DNA of 64,000 bases from Bacillus licheniformis DSM 13 = ATCC 14580. Its GTDB lineage: Bacteria; Bacillota; Bacilli; Bacillales; Bacillaceae. The notes under the pieces are model-generated. The model was not told the origin of the DNA and did no database searches. It saw only the letters and a program-made list of their open reading frames with translations. Positions within the stretch are counted from its first letter, which is position 1, and each line of letters opens with the position of its first letter. Shown in pieces: positions 26,643-35,884 of this stretch. The DNA lies in the NCBI RefSeq assembly GCF_000011645.1, contig NC_006270.3:2105501-2169500 (forward strand), written 5' to 3'. Position numbers and translations under genes: made by a program.

Positions 26643-28067
26643 ATGGAGAAAAATTTAAATTCCAAAGCAATATTAGTCACCTTCATGATTGGTGCATTTT
26701 TTGCAATATTAAACGAAACGCTGTTGAACATAGCATTAACAGAGCTGATGGAAGTCTTTCACGTTGATGCCCCGACCGTTCAATGGCTGGCAACCGGATT
26801 TATGCTTGTAATGGGTGTGTTAATGCCTATTTCCGCTTTACTGATTCAATGGTTCACGACAAGACAGATGTTTATCGGCGTTATGTCGATTTTTTTAGCA
26901 GGAACCGTCATTGCCGCTTGTGCAGTGAATTTCCCGATGCTCTTGACGGGGCGCATGATTCAGGCAGTCGGTACGGGACTCTTGATCCCCATTATTATGA
27001 ACGCCCTCTTGCTGATTTACCGGCCTGAAGTCCGCGGGAAAATCATGGGGACGTTCGGACTGGTCATCATGTTTGCTCCGGCGATCGGACCCACTTTTTC
27101 GGGCGTTATTGTTGACATCCTCGGCTGGCGCTGGCTGTTTATCATCGTTATTCCTTTTGCAGTATTTTCAATTCTGTTTGCGGTAAAGTATTTGCAAAAT
27201 GTCGGAGAACCGACGCGCCCGCGGGCTGATTTTTTATCGATCATACTCTCAACCATCGGGATCGGCGGAATCGTATACGGATTCAGCAGTGCCGGAGAGG
27301 CTCAGGAAGGGTTTCAGTCCCCTCTGATCATCGGTGTGATCATCATCAGCCTGATCAGCATCGTGTTGTTCGTGCTTCGGCAGTTGAAACTTGAACAACC
27401 GTTGCTTGATGTGCGTGTGTTCGCCTATAAAAATTACACGCGCGGGGTCTGCCTTTTTGTGATTGTCATTATGGCGATGTTCGCTTCCGAAATTGTGATG
27501 CCGATGTATTTGCAAGGGCCGCTCGGTTTTTCAGCAAAAGCAGCAGGTCTTTTGCTTTTGCCCGGAGCCTTGCTAAACGGTCTCATGTCGCCGGCTATGG
27601 GCGCTTTGTTCGATAAGTTCGGCCCGAGAAAACTCATCATTCCAGGTACGATCGTTCTCGTCGGCGTGATGTTTTTCTTCAGCAGGATCAATCCTTCGGT
27701 GCCGATTTGGGCGTTCATTATTGTATACATCATCTTGATGCTGTCCATCTCGGCCATCATGATGCCCGCACAGACGAATGCATTAAACGAATTGCCGAAG
27801 CATTTATATCCTCATGGAACGGCAATTTCCAATACTCTTCAGCCTGTTGCAGGCGCACTCGGTGTTTCGGTGTTCGTCAGCATCATGAGCCAGGGACAGA
27901 AAAGCTATCTTGCCGGCCAAGAAGCAGCCAGCAAACAAATCGTGCATGAAGCGATGACTCATGGTGTTCACCATGCCTACTGGTTTGCGCTCGCTTTAAG
28001 CTGTATCGCTTTCTTTACCGCTTTATTTATTAAAAAAGCGGTCGCGCCTGATTTTGATAAAGAATAA
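26643..28067 (+). CDS. MFS multidrug exporter, 14-helix DHA2 (EmrB/LmrB) family
   Basis: 474 residues from the ATG at 26643, which has AGGAGG seven bases upstream; codons back to 26607 are rejected. Fourteen hydrophobic segments; helix 1 carries NETLLNIAL, a DHA2 motif, with the antiporter motif in helix 5 (GLVIMFAPAIGPTFSGVI). It resembles B. subtilis LmrB (lincomycin/puromycin efflux) in the N-terminal half, but no LmrA-type repressor lies beside it, so I leave the symbol blank. Likely a drug/proton antiporter. Confidence 0.88.
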   Translation: MEKNLNSKAILVTFMIGAFFAILNETLLNIALTELMEVFHVDAPTVQWLATGFMLVMGVLMPISALLIQWFTTRQMFIGVMSIFLAGTVIAACAVNFPMLLTGRMIQAVGTGLLIPIIMNALLLIYRPEVRGKIMGTFGLVIMFAPAIGPTFSGVIVDILGWRWLFIIVIPFAVFSILFAVKYLQNVGEPTRPRADFLSIILSTIGIGGIVYGFSSAGEAQEGFQSPLIIGVIIISLISIVLFVLRQLKLEQPLLDVRVFAYKNYTRGVCLFVIVIMAMFASEIVMPMYLQGPLGFSAKAAGLLLLPGALLNGLMSPAMGALFDKFGPRKLIIPGTIVLVGVMFFFSRINPSVPIWAFIIVYIILMLSISAIMMPAQTNALNELPKHLYPHGTAISNTLQPVAGALGVSVFVSIMSQGQKSYLAGQEAASKQIVHEAMTHGVHHAYWFALALSCIAFFTALFIKKAVAPDFDKE

Positions 28068-28077
28068 CCAAAAACTT

Positions 28078-28110
28078 AAAGGATGTCCTTCCTCGGGGCA
28101 TCCTTTTTTA
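28078..28110 (+). terminator. Terminator of the MFS exporter
   Basis: AAAGGATGtCC and GGgGCATCCTTT enclose a short loop and are followed by six T. Confidence 0.8.
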
Positions 28111-28214
28111 TCATTTTTTCTGCCGGGATTCTTCCGCTCTTATTTTCAGAATTGACGACATTTTGTGATATAATGCTAGAATCATATTCATTTTATCGGA
28201 AAGGAACGGATTCC

Positions 28215-30254
28215 ATGGAGTCATATGTTGATCAAAAAGACGGGATTTTCAAATCCGTATGTTCGCTCGACTGCCCGGATCAATGCGGGCTGCTCGTTCA
28301 TAAAAAAGACGGAAAAATCGTTAAAATACAGGGCGACCCGGACCATCCGGTCACACAGGGCAATATTTGCAATAAAGTCCGCAATATGACGGAGCGTATT
28401 TATGACCCCAAACGGCTGAAAACCCCGCTGAAACGGACGGGTCCAAAAGGAGCCGGGATGTTTGAACCGATCAGCTGGGATGAAGCGATTGAAACGATTC
28501 GCACCCGCTGGCAGTCGCTCATTGAACAGGAAGGCCCCGAAAGCATTCTGCCCTACAGCTTTTACGGAAATATGGGAAACTTGACGGCTGAAGGAATGGA
28601 CAGGCGCTTTTTCCACCGCCTCGGTTCCAGCCAGCTTGACCGGGCGATTTGCACCCCTGCCGGTTCTGTCGGCTATAAATACACGATGGGCGGAAGCATC
28701 GGCACCGATCCTGAAGATACAACGGAGACAAAACTGTTTATTTTTTGGGGAATCAACGCGGTCTCAACCAACATGCATCAAATCACCATTGCTCAAAAAG
28801 CCCGGAAAAACGGCGCAAAAATCGTCGTAATCGATGTTCATAAAAATCAGACCGGCCGGATGGCCGACTGGTTTATTCCGATTCGCCCCGGCACAGACAG
28901 CGCGCTTGCGCTTGGCATCATGCATGTTTTATTCAAGGAACATTTGGCTGATGAATCATTTTTGAAAGAATTTACAGTCGGCCACGAAGAGCTGCGCCGC
29001 CACGTGCGGCAATACGACCCCGCCGCAGTAGAGGCGGTCACCGGCGTATCCCGGAATGATATTATCGAGCTTGCCCGCCTGTACGGCCGCACCTCCCCTT
29101 CATTGATTCGGATCGGCAACGGTCTTCAGCATCATGATAATGGAGGAATGATCGTTCGCACCATCTCGTGCCTGCCCGCGATCACGGGCCAATGGACGAA
29201 AAAAGGAGGCGGAGCGATCAAAGGCAACACGGCATTTTTGGCCTATAATACAAAAGCATTGCAGCGCCCCGATTTATTAAAAGGCAGAACGCCGAGAGTC
29301 ATCAACATGAATCAGCTCGGCAAAGCTCTCTTAGAAACCGAACCACCGATCCGTTCGCTGTTTGTGTACAGCAGCAATCCGGCCGTTGTCGCGCCTGAGG
29401 CGAACAAAGTCAGAAAAGGACTTGAGCGCGAAGATTTATTCACGGTTGTTCACGATCTATTTCTGACGGAAACGGCACGGTACGCCGATATCGTCCTGCC
29501 GGCTTCTTCCGCTTTCGAAAATACGGATTTCTATACATCATATTGGCACCATTATGCGCAGATTCAGAAGCCTGTGATTGAGAAATACGGCGAGAGCAAG
29601 TCAAATACAGAAGTATTCAGGCTTTTGGCTGAGGCGATGGGCTTTGATGATGAGCCGCTGAAAGATTCCGACGAAGAGATGATCAGACAGGCGCTTGACT
29701 ACCCTGATAATCCGTGGCTCGATGGCATTGACTATGACAGCCTGACTGAAAAGCATTTTGTCAAAGCAAATCGAAAAACGGTTTTTCCTGATAAACTGCC
29801 GACGCCTAGCGGAAAAATTGAATTGTATTCAAAAATGATGGAGCAGCACGGCTATCCGGGCCTGCCGACTCATACCCCGCTCATTGAAACGGACAAGTAT
29901 CCATTTTTATTTGTGCCCGGCCCGAATCACAATTTTTTAAATTCGACCTTTTCAAACAATGAAAAACATATCAAATTAGAAAAGGAGCCGAAACTTCACT
30001 TAAATATAAAAGATGCCGAAGAAAAGGGCATCGAAAATGGAGATTTGGTGAAAGTTTGGAATGACCGCGGCTCATGCATCCTGCCCGCTGCCGTCGGAGA
30101 AAACGTCCTTCCGGGCGTGGCCGTCAGCCAGGGATTGTGGGCGGATGCAGAAGGGAAGCATTATCTCGTCAATGCGCTGACGCCCGACCGTTTAGCTGAT
30201 ATGGGCGGTGGTGCAACTTTCTTTTCAGGAAGAGTTCAAATTGAAAAAATATGA
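28215..30254 (+). CDS. yoaE: Molybdopterin oxidoreductase, YoaE
   Basis: 679 residues from the ATG at 28215 (MESYVDQ) with AAAGGAACGG upstream, matching the roughly 680-residue B. subtilis YoaE; in-frame codons back to 28083 lie across the preceding terminator and are rejected. The N-terminal 4Fe-4S motif is VCSLDCPDQCG with a fourth Cys in GNICNK. Molybdopterin domains and the C-terminal molydopterin dinucleotide-binding domain (PGPNHNFLNSTF) follow. There is no Tat signal, so it is cytoplasmic, with unknown substrate in the DMSO reductase superfamily. It needs the mob/moa cofactor genes located elsewhere. Confidence 0.92.
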   Translation: MESYVDQKDGIFKSVCSLDCPDQCGLLVHKKDGKIVKIQGDPDHPVTQGNICNKVRNMTERIYDPKRLKTPLKRTGPKGAGMFEPISWDEAIETIRTRWQSLIEQEGPESILPYSFYGNMGNLTAEGMDRRFFHRLGSSQLDRAICTPAGSVGYKYTMGGSIGTDPEDTTETKLFIFWGINAVSTNMHQITIAQKARKNGAKIVVIDVHKNQTGRMADWFIPIRPGTDSALALGIMHVLFKEHLADESFLKEFTVGHEELRRHVRQYDPAAVEAVTGVSRNDIIELARLYGRTSPSLIRIGNGLQHHDNGGMIVRTISCLPAITGQWTKKGGGAIKGNTAFLAYNTKALQRPDLLKGRTPRVINMNQLGKALLETEPPIRSLFVYSSNPAVVAPEANKVRKGLEREDLFTVVHDLFLTETARYADIVLPASSAFENTDFYTSYWHHYAQIQKPVIEKYGESKSNTEVFRLLAEAMGFDDEPLKDSDEEMIRQALDYPDNPWLDGIDYDSLTEKHFVKANRKTVFPDKLPTPSGKIELYSKMMEQHGYPGLPTHTPLIETDKYPFLFVPGPNHNFLNSTFSNNEKHIKLEKEPKLHLNIKDAEEKGIENGDLVKVWNDRGSCILPAAVGENVLPGVAVSQGLWADAEGKHYLVNALTPDRLADMGGGATFFSGRVQIEKI

Positions 30255-30257
30255 ACA

Positions 30258-30293
30258 TCAAAAAAGACCGGTTGCAGCAAAACCGGTCTTTTA
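30258..30293. terminator. Bidirectional terminator between yoaE and marR
   Basis: AAAGACCGGTT (30263-30273) and AACCGGTCTTT (30281-30291) form an 11-bp perfect stem flanked by A's and T's; the genes converge. Confidence 0.88.
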
Positions 30294-30770
30294 TCACTTC
30301 GTCTTTTTTAAGGTTTTGGCATAATCGGCGGCAAACGCCGTGCTGTTTTTCAAAAACTTGATAATGGTTTGCAGTTCTTCCTCTGAATATCGGCTTAGAA
30401 ATTCGGCAGACTCTTGCGCCAAGTCATGAAATATATGTGATATCGTCTCCAGATTTTCCGGGATCAGTTCGACTAAAAGACGCCTTCTGTCGGACGAATC
30501 CCTGATGCGTCTGACATAGCCCGCTTTCTCAAGACGGTCGATCACTCCTGTGATCGCTCCCGTTGTCAGTCCGCTTTTTGCGGCGAGCTCCCCCGCTGTT
30601 ACTTGACCTTCCCGCGAGATGATCTCAAGGCATTTATGATCCGTTCCGTTCAGTCCGATTTTCTCGCCGATCGCCTGGTGCAGAAAAACGGTTGCTGTGC
30701 TGTGAAACCTCAACTGCTGTATCAGCTCGTTGACCAGCCCTTTTCCTTCAATATGATTTGTTCTTGACAT
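30294..30770 (-). CDS. MarR-family repressor
   Basis: 158 residues from the ATG at 30770 (MSRTNHIEG), eight bases from AAGGG; a GTG three codons earlier is closer to that element. The winged helix is VTAGELAAKSGLTTGAITGVIDRLEKAGYVRR followed by the wing DSSDRRRLLVEL. It is divergent from a Bmr3-like exporter with a 138-base shared control region containing a perfect inverted repeat, so it most likely represses that exporter and itself. Confidence 0.9.
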   Translation of the reverse strand: MSRTNHIEGKGLVNELIQQLRFHSTATVFLHQAIGEKIGLNGTDHKCLEIISREGQVTAGELAAKSGLTTGAITGVIDRLEKAGYVRRIRDSSDRRRLLVELIPENLETISHIFHDLAQESAEFLSRYSEEELQTIIKFLKNSTAFAADYAKTLKKTK

Positions 30771-30799
30771 CTGTAACACCCTTCTATAAAATCATTATG

Positions 30800-30814
30800 T
30801 CTTAGCAGCTAAGA
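30800..30814. promoter_or_regulatory. Putative MarR operator
   Basis: TCTTAG-CAG-CTAAGA is a perfect 6+3+6 inverted repeat between the divergent marR and exporter genes. Confidence 0.6.
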
Positions 30815-30908
30815 TATTTATTTCCTGATATAAATCATCATAACAGGATGAAGCGTCGATGCCAAACGCTGCTTTAGAACGAATTTATTTAAAGGAGAAT
30901 AGATTGAT

Positions 30909-32430
30909 TTGTCACAAACTCAAAATCAAAAATTAGGATTTGTTGTAGCAGGACTTTTGCTTGCCATTCTGATGGCTTCGATGGACAATACCATCGTTGT
31001 TACGGCAATGGGAACAATTGTCGGCGATCTTGGCGGACTCGACAGCTTTGTCTGGGTTGTATCTGCCTTTATGGTCGCTGAAATGGCCGGTATGCCGATA
31101 TTCGGCAAGCTGTCGGATATGTATGGCAGAAAACGTTTTTTTTCTTTTTGGCAGCATCGTTTTCATGGCGGGATCAGCATTGTGCGGAACGGCTACAACC
31201 ATTGAGCAGCTCAGCATATACCGCGCGATCCAGGGAATTGGCGGAGGCGCGCTCATTCCGATTGCTTTTACGATTATCTTTGACATTTTTCCGCTGGAAA
31301 AGCGCGGTAAGATCACTGGACTTTTCGGTGCTGTTTTTGGCCTTTCAAGCATTTTCGGACCGCTCATCGGCGCCTATGTCACTGACTACATCAGCTGGCA
31401 CTGGATTTTTTATATGAATCTGCCGCTCGGTATGGTTTCTTTTATTTTCATTCTTCTATTTTACAAAGAGACGAAACAGCATGAAAAGCATCGTATTGAT
31501 TGGCTCGGAGCGATTACGCTCGTAGGGGCGGTCGTATGCCTCATGTTTGCGTTGGAGCTCGGCGGCGGGAAATACGCCTGGGATTCGAATGTCATCCTTA
31601 CCCTTTTCGGAAGTGCAGCCGTCTTGTTGGTTTGCTTCCTCATGATCGAGCGCAAAGCCAGTGAACCGATCATTTCGTTTCATATGTTTAAAAACCGGCT
31701 GTTTGCCGGCAGTACGCTTGTCGCCTTATTTTATGGAGGGACATTTATTTCAGCGACCATCCAGATTCCAATCTTTGTTCAGGGTGTTTACGGAGATTCG
31801 GCGACAAACTCGGGACTTGTGCTTTTGCCGATGATGCTCGGCTCTGTCGTATCAGCACAGCTTGGCGGATTCTTAACAACAAAAATGAGCTATCGGAACA
31901 TTATGCTCATCTCTGGATTGGTTCTCGTCAGCGGATTTTCTTTATTAAGCACGCTTAACATTGACACTCCGCGTTTATTATTAACCATGTATATGATCGT
32001 CGTCGGCTTGGGAGTCGGTTTTTCTTTCTCTGTATTAAGCATGGCAGCGATCCATCATTTCGGCCCGGAGCAGCGCGGCTCAGCGACATCTACGAGCAAC
32101 TTTATGCGCTCTCTCGGCATGACGATCGGCGCCAGTATGTTCGGGATGATTCAAAAAAACCAATTTTCAGAACAGCTGGAAGATATGTTTAAAAGCAGCG
32201 GCGCTTCAAATTTCGCCTCAACGAATGACGCCGACCAGATTTTATCAAGTGCACGGGCATCACTGCCGCCGGATGTTTTACATAACATCACCGAAGCGCT
32301 ATCAAATTCGATTGTTCACACGTTCATTTGGGCGATTTCCCCAGCAGCGGCCGCCTTTTTACTGGTGTTCTTCATGCCGAATGACAGGGTGAAAGTGAAC
32401 GCAAAAAAGGAAGTGAACAAAGCCGGCTGA
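30909..32430 (+). pseudogene. Bmr3-like MFS multidrug exporter, interrupted by a frameshift
   Basis: Read from the TTG at 30909 (AAAGGAG upstream), the first frame encodes helices 1-2 and the MFS loop GKLSDMYGRKRFF; it then becomes nonsense and stops at 31205. The rest continues in the +1 frame from FLFGSIVFMAGSAL to the stop at 32430. The break is in a run of eight T (31136-31143): seven T would join the frames into an intact protein of about 506 residues, close to B. subtilis Bmr3 (512). As written, only about 78 native residues are made. It may be a decayed gene, a phase-variable tract or a sequencing error. Confidence 0.85.
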
Positions 32431-32434
32431 ACCT

Positions 32435-33532
32435 CTAGCTTTGCACTGCCTTCTTTTTTCTCATTTTCGAAACCAATAAAAGCGGAATCGGCACAATGCC
32501 GAATAAAACGGCCGCAATATAGCCGATCATGTCGCCGAGAGAAAATACATCATCAATGTTTTTTGGCGTCATCGCGAGCAAATACATCACCGGGAGCAGA
32601 CCGAACATGATCGGTCTGCTCTTTTTCTTGAAAATTTGCGAGAGCCCCAGGGATGCAGCGTAATATGAGACGGAAAAAGTCGCAAACAGCTGCATAATCC
32701 AGATGACAAGGAGCAGCGATTCAAAACGTTCAAATATTAAGCCGGGCATTTCAAAACTGCGGATGAGGTCAAGCGCCGGCCATGTCATCGCTGTCACCCC
32801 GTCAACTGACAGCCCTCCGATCACAAATACGATCGTTGTTAGATAAAAGAGCATTGCGATGCCGATTCCCATGACAACGACTTTGATACCATCTTTCGGC
32901 TTTTTCATAAACGCCAAAAGGAATACCATCACTTCTGCGCTGATAAACGAAAGCGTTGTTGCTTTTGTCCCCTTTAATGCCGGCATGATGCCTTTCCCTA
33001 AGACAGGCCGCAGGTTATCCAGTTCAAATATGCCAAAGCTCATAAATACCACGGTTAAAAAGAAAAGAATTGTAATCGGAAAGATGATTTCAAACAAACG
33101 GGCAAGCGACCCCATTCCGTCTTTTATTGAATAGAATCCGATCCACATCATCGACATGACGATCGCCCAAATCGGCGTTTGCTGCAGCAAAAAAAAGGTG
33201 ATCACCTCCGCCAGAATTCTTGCTTCAAAAGCAGCAATCGCTACAAAATGCTCAATGAAAAGCAGGCTGATCACAATACTGAGCCACTTTCCGACAATGT
33301 CTCCCCCGTATTGAAAAAATGTTTGCCCGGGATAATGCTGGCTTAACTTTGTCATAACCACTCCGGCTGCCGTTGTGACAAGTCCGCCTAATAGGACGGA
33401 AATCCATACATCCGGCGTACCGGCTTCTTCTACAGCGGTTCTTGGCAGGGTGAGAATCCCGGCCGCCATAATATAACTGACCAAGACAACGATTGCCTGA
33501 GAAGTCGTGATTTTATCTTCGGAACGGATCAT
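32435..33532 (-). CDS. yndE1: Spore germinant receptor B subunit (third copy in operon)
   Basis: 365 residues, about ten membrane helices, in the GerAB/GerKB amino-acid-permease (APC) branch. It opens with the family stretch SYIMAAGILTLPRT and carries PALDLIRSFEMPGLIFERFESLLLVIWIMQ near residue 265, shared with its two paralogues upstream. B subunits bind germinant in the inner spore membrane. It is the last gene of the operon and is less similar to the other two copies than they are to each other. Its stop lies only four bases from the stop of the convergent exporter. Confidence 0.88.
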   Translation of the reverse strand: MIRSEDKITTSQAIVVLVSYIMAAGILTLPRTAVEEAGTPDVWISVLLGGLVTTAAGVVMTKLSQHYPGQTFFQYGGDIVGKWLSIVISLLFIEHFVAIAAFEARILAEVITFFLLQQTPIWAIVMSMMWIGFYSIKDGMGSLARLFEIIFPITILFFLTVVFMSFGIFELDNLRPVLGKGIMPALKGTKATTLSFISAEVMVFLLAFMKKPKDGIKVVVMGIGIAMLFYLTTIVFVIGGLSVDGVTAMTWPALDLIRSFEMPGLIFERFESLLLVIWIMQLFATFSVSYYAASLGLSQIFKKKSRPIMFGLLPVMYLLAMTPKNIDDVFSLGDMIGYIAAVLFGIVPIPLLLVSKMRKKKAVQS

Positions 33533-33571
33533 TGCGCGTTTCTCCGCCTTTCGTGATTAGAAGTTCTTCTG

Positions 33572-34768
33572 TTACTGATCCCCAACAGTTCCGTATTCTT
33601 TAATCGCGATTTGAACATGAAATGTAATCGGTATATCGGTAAAGGTCTCATCCCAATTTTTCTTTAGTTTTTCCCAAAGCCTCGGATGCTTGATCCTCAG
33701 CTCGTTACCGAATCCGGCAAGATCTGCTTTGTATTCGGTTTTCATTTTTTTTGTAATGTCCTCCATCGATTTTTTCACCGTTTTCGCGGTTGTTTTTTCG
33801 ACTTTTTCTAAAAATTTGTCATCAAAAGCTTTTTCTTTCGTGTTCCAGTTTTCCGCAAGATACCCCTCTGACTTTACGTTCACTTCAAAAGACAGGCGGT
33901 TTCCTTTGACGATGGGTTTGATGTTGCTTTTAATCGATTCAACGCCAAATGCGGTCACCTTCTTTTCTGTCGGATCATAGCTTTTAACCATGCCCCCAAT
34001 CCCCTTTCCGATGATCCACATCACGCCTTCTAAATCGTGTTCATCCAAATAGCCGATCAGCTTATTGGTTTTCCCGTTAATTGCGGCTGCTCCCGCATAT
34101 TTTATTTCTCCATCGGTACCGATGACATTTTGAAGCAGATAGCTTGTTCCTGATCTCATTTTGCCTGTCAATTTGGCAAGCGTTACAGGAGGGAGAATTT
34201 TTTTCGCTTTATACTCATTTTCAACGATTTTAAGCAGACGAAACGCCGGCATTTCGCCGGTTTCCTTCAGCTCAAGCGTGTCTCTCGCACGCCCTCTTGT
34301 GACCAGCACCATACTGCTCGGCCTGATTTCATTATCGCGGAGAGGCTGATCTAGCAGTTCCGACAGCGAATAGGTGCGGAGGAGGTCAGCGGCGATGACA
34401 ATCACTTTTAAATGAGGACTGAATACAGGCCTGTCTTGTCTTAATGCTACTTCAGCGTTAATTTGCTGAAGCGAGTCTCCAGTTTCATAAACGTTGATAT
34501 ACGTTTTTTGATCAGTGCTTCCTCCAATCGATTTTGAACCGGCTGCTTGTTCGTTCACGTATTGATAGATCATCGTGATCCGGTCTTTTTTCGGATAATC
34601 GCCCCCAACTTTGTCAAACTTTTTTTCAAGTTCGGTTTCCTCGCCTTTGTCAATCCCCATTGCAAATGTTAAGCCGAGCTCTTCAATTTCGTGGCTGCTC
34701 CAGCATCCGGTTAATAGAAACAATAGTAAAACACTCGTTAAATAACGGATGGTGTTAGTTTTTTTCAA
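33572..34768 (-). CDS. yndF: Spore germinant receptor C subunit lipoprotein
   Basis: 398 residues from a TTG start with GAGGAGG upstream. A lipoprotein signal ends in LLTGC (Cys22). The rest is a Ger(x)C-type domain containing ELGLTFAMGIDKG near the N-terminus and a C-terminal helical domain. It is the peripheral C subunit of a Ger receptor, lipid-anchored outside the inner membrane. The start overlaps the end of yndE2 by 14 bases, which implies coupled translation. Confidence 0.92.
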   Translation of the reverse strand: MKKTNTIRYLTSVLLLFLLTGCWSSHEIEELGLTFAMGIDKGEETELEKKFDKVGGDYPKKDRITMIYQYVNEQAAGSKSIGGSTDQKTYINVYETGDSLQQINAEVALRQDRPVFSPHLKVIVIAADLLRTYSLSELLDQPLRDNEIRPSSMVLVTRGRARDTLELKETGEMPAFRLLKIVENEYKAKKILPPVTLAKLTGKMRSGTSYLLQNVIGTDGEIKYAGAAAINGKTNKLIGYLDEHDLEGVMWIIGKGIGGMVKSYDPTEKKVTAFGVESIKSNIKPIVKGNRLSFEVNVKSEGYLAENWNTKEKAFDDKFLEKVEKTTAKTVKKSMEDITKKMKTEYKADLAGFGNELRIKHPRLWEKLKKNWDETFTDIPITFHVQIAIKEYGTVGDQ

Positions 34769-35855
34769 ACTTTTTCCTCCTCACTTTCGATATGACCAGA
34801 AGCATTAGCGGGATGAGACCGACCAAATAGATGGCGCTGTTGCCGATTAGATCTCCCATTTGAAAAAGCTGATTGATATTTTTAGGCGCCATCGCAATGA
34901 GATAAATGACCGGAAGCAAGCTGAATAATATCGGTTCCATCCTTTTCTTCAAGAGTTGCGACAAACCTAAAGCAGCAGCAAAATAGCTGATCGTAAAACT
35001 GGAGAACATTTGCATGATCCAGATGACTAGCAGCAAGGACTCAAAACGTTCAAAAATCAGCCCAGGTATTTCAAAACTTCGCATCAAATCAATCGTCGGC
35101 CATGTCCGTGATGTCACTCCCTCGATTGCCAATGCACCGATGACCATAATGACGGTGATCATATAAAAGACAATCGGGAAAGAAATCCCCATCAAAGTAG
35201 CTTTTAAGGCTTGCTCGGGCTTTCTCATAAAAGGAACGATGATCAGTATGATTTCTATGCCTGTATAAGCAAAAGACGTTGTTTTGACTCCTTCCAGCAC
35301 CGGCTTGATCCCTTTCCCGAGAACCGGGCGCAAATTGTCGATGTCGAATATGCTTGCGCTCATAAAAATGACGATCAGAAAAATGAGAACAGTAATTGGA
35401 AAGATGATTTCATAAAGTCGGGCGAGCGGGTTAATACCGCCGGTTAATAAATAGATTCCGCTCCATAAAAAAACCATCGCTGTCGCCCAAATCGGCGTTT
35501 CTTCCAGTAAGTAAAATCCCATAACCTCTGTGACAGATCGGACTTGGAAACCTGATGTTGCGAGAAAATAACAAATCAAAAGCAGGGTGAAAAGTCCTCC
35601 CGGCCACTTGCCAATGAGATCCCGGCTATATTGATATAGCGTTTTGTCGGGGTACTCCATGCTTAATTTCACCATGATGAAACCGGCTAATATGGCAACC
35701 AGCCCTCCGAATGCAACAGAAAGCCAGACATCCGGCGCTTTAACCGCTTCCCCAGATGTCCGCGGCAGCGTCAAGATGCCGGTTCCCAGCAGAAAATTCG
35801 TGATGACGATGCTCGTTTGTGAAACGGTAATTTTGTCCTGCTGACCTACCATCAT
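34755..35855 (-). CDS. yndE2: Spore germinant receptor B subunit (second copy)
   Basis: 366 residues, ten helices, GerAB family, with NFLLGTGILTLPRTSGEA at helix 1 and the conserved WPTIDLMRSFEIPGLIFERFES. It starts at two tandem ATG codons after AAAGGGGTGAT. It is very similar to the next copy upstream and probably arose by tandem duplication. Which B subunit partners the single A and C subunits cannot be told from sequence. Confidence 0.9.
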   Translation of the reverse strand: MMVGQQDKITVSQTSIVITNFLLGTGILTLPRTSGEAVKAPDVWLSVAFGGLVAILAGFIMVKLSMEYPDKTLYQYSRDLIGKWPGGLFTLLLICYFLATSGFQVRSVTEVMGFYLLEETPIWATAMVFLWSGIYLLTGGINPLARLYEIIFPITVLIFLIVIFMSASIFDIDNLRPVLGKGIKPVLEGVKTTSFAYTGIEIILIIVPFMRKPEQALKATLMGISFPIVFYMITVIMVIGALAIEGVTSRTWPTIDLMRSFEIPGLIFERFESLLLVIWIMQMFSSFTISYFAAALGLSQLLKKRMEPILFSLLPVIYLIAMAPKNINQLFQMGDLIGNSAIYLVGLIPLMLLVISKVRRKKFEKN

Positions 35856-35884
35856 GGAGAAATCACCCCTTTCTTTTTCAAGCG

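Noticed and set aside
28083..28214. N-terminal extension of YoaE with a hydrophobic segment, possible signal
   Set aside because: It covers the preceding terminator; the ATG at 28215 has a good Shine-Dalgarno sequence and gives the expected length.
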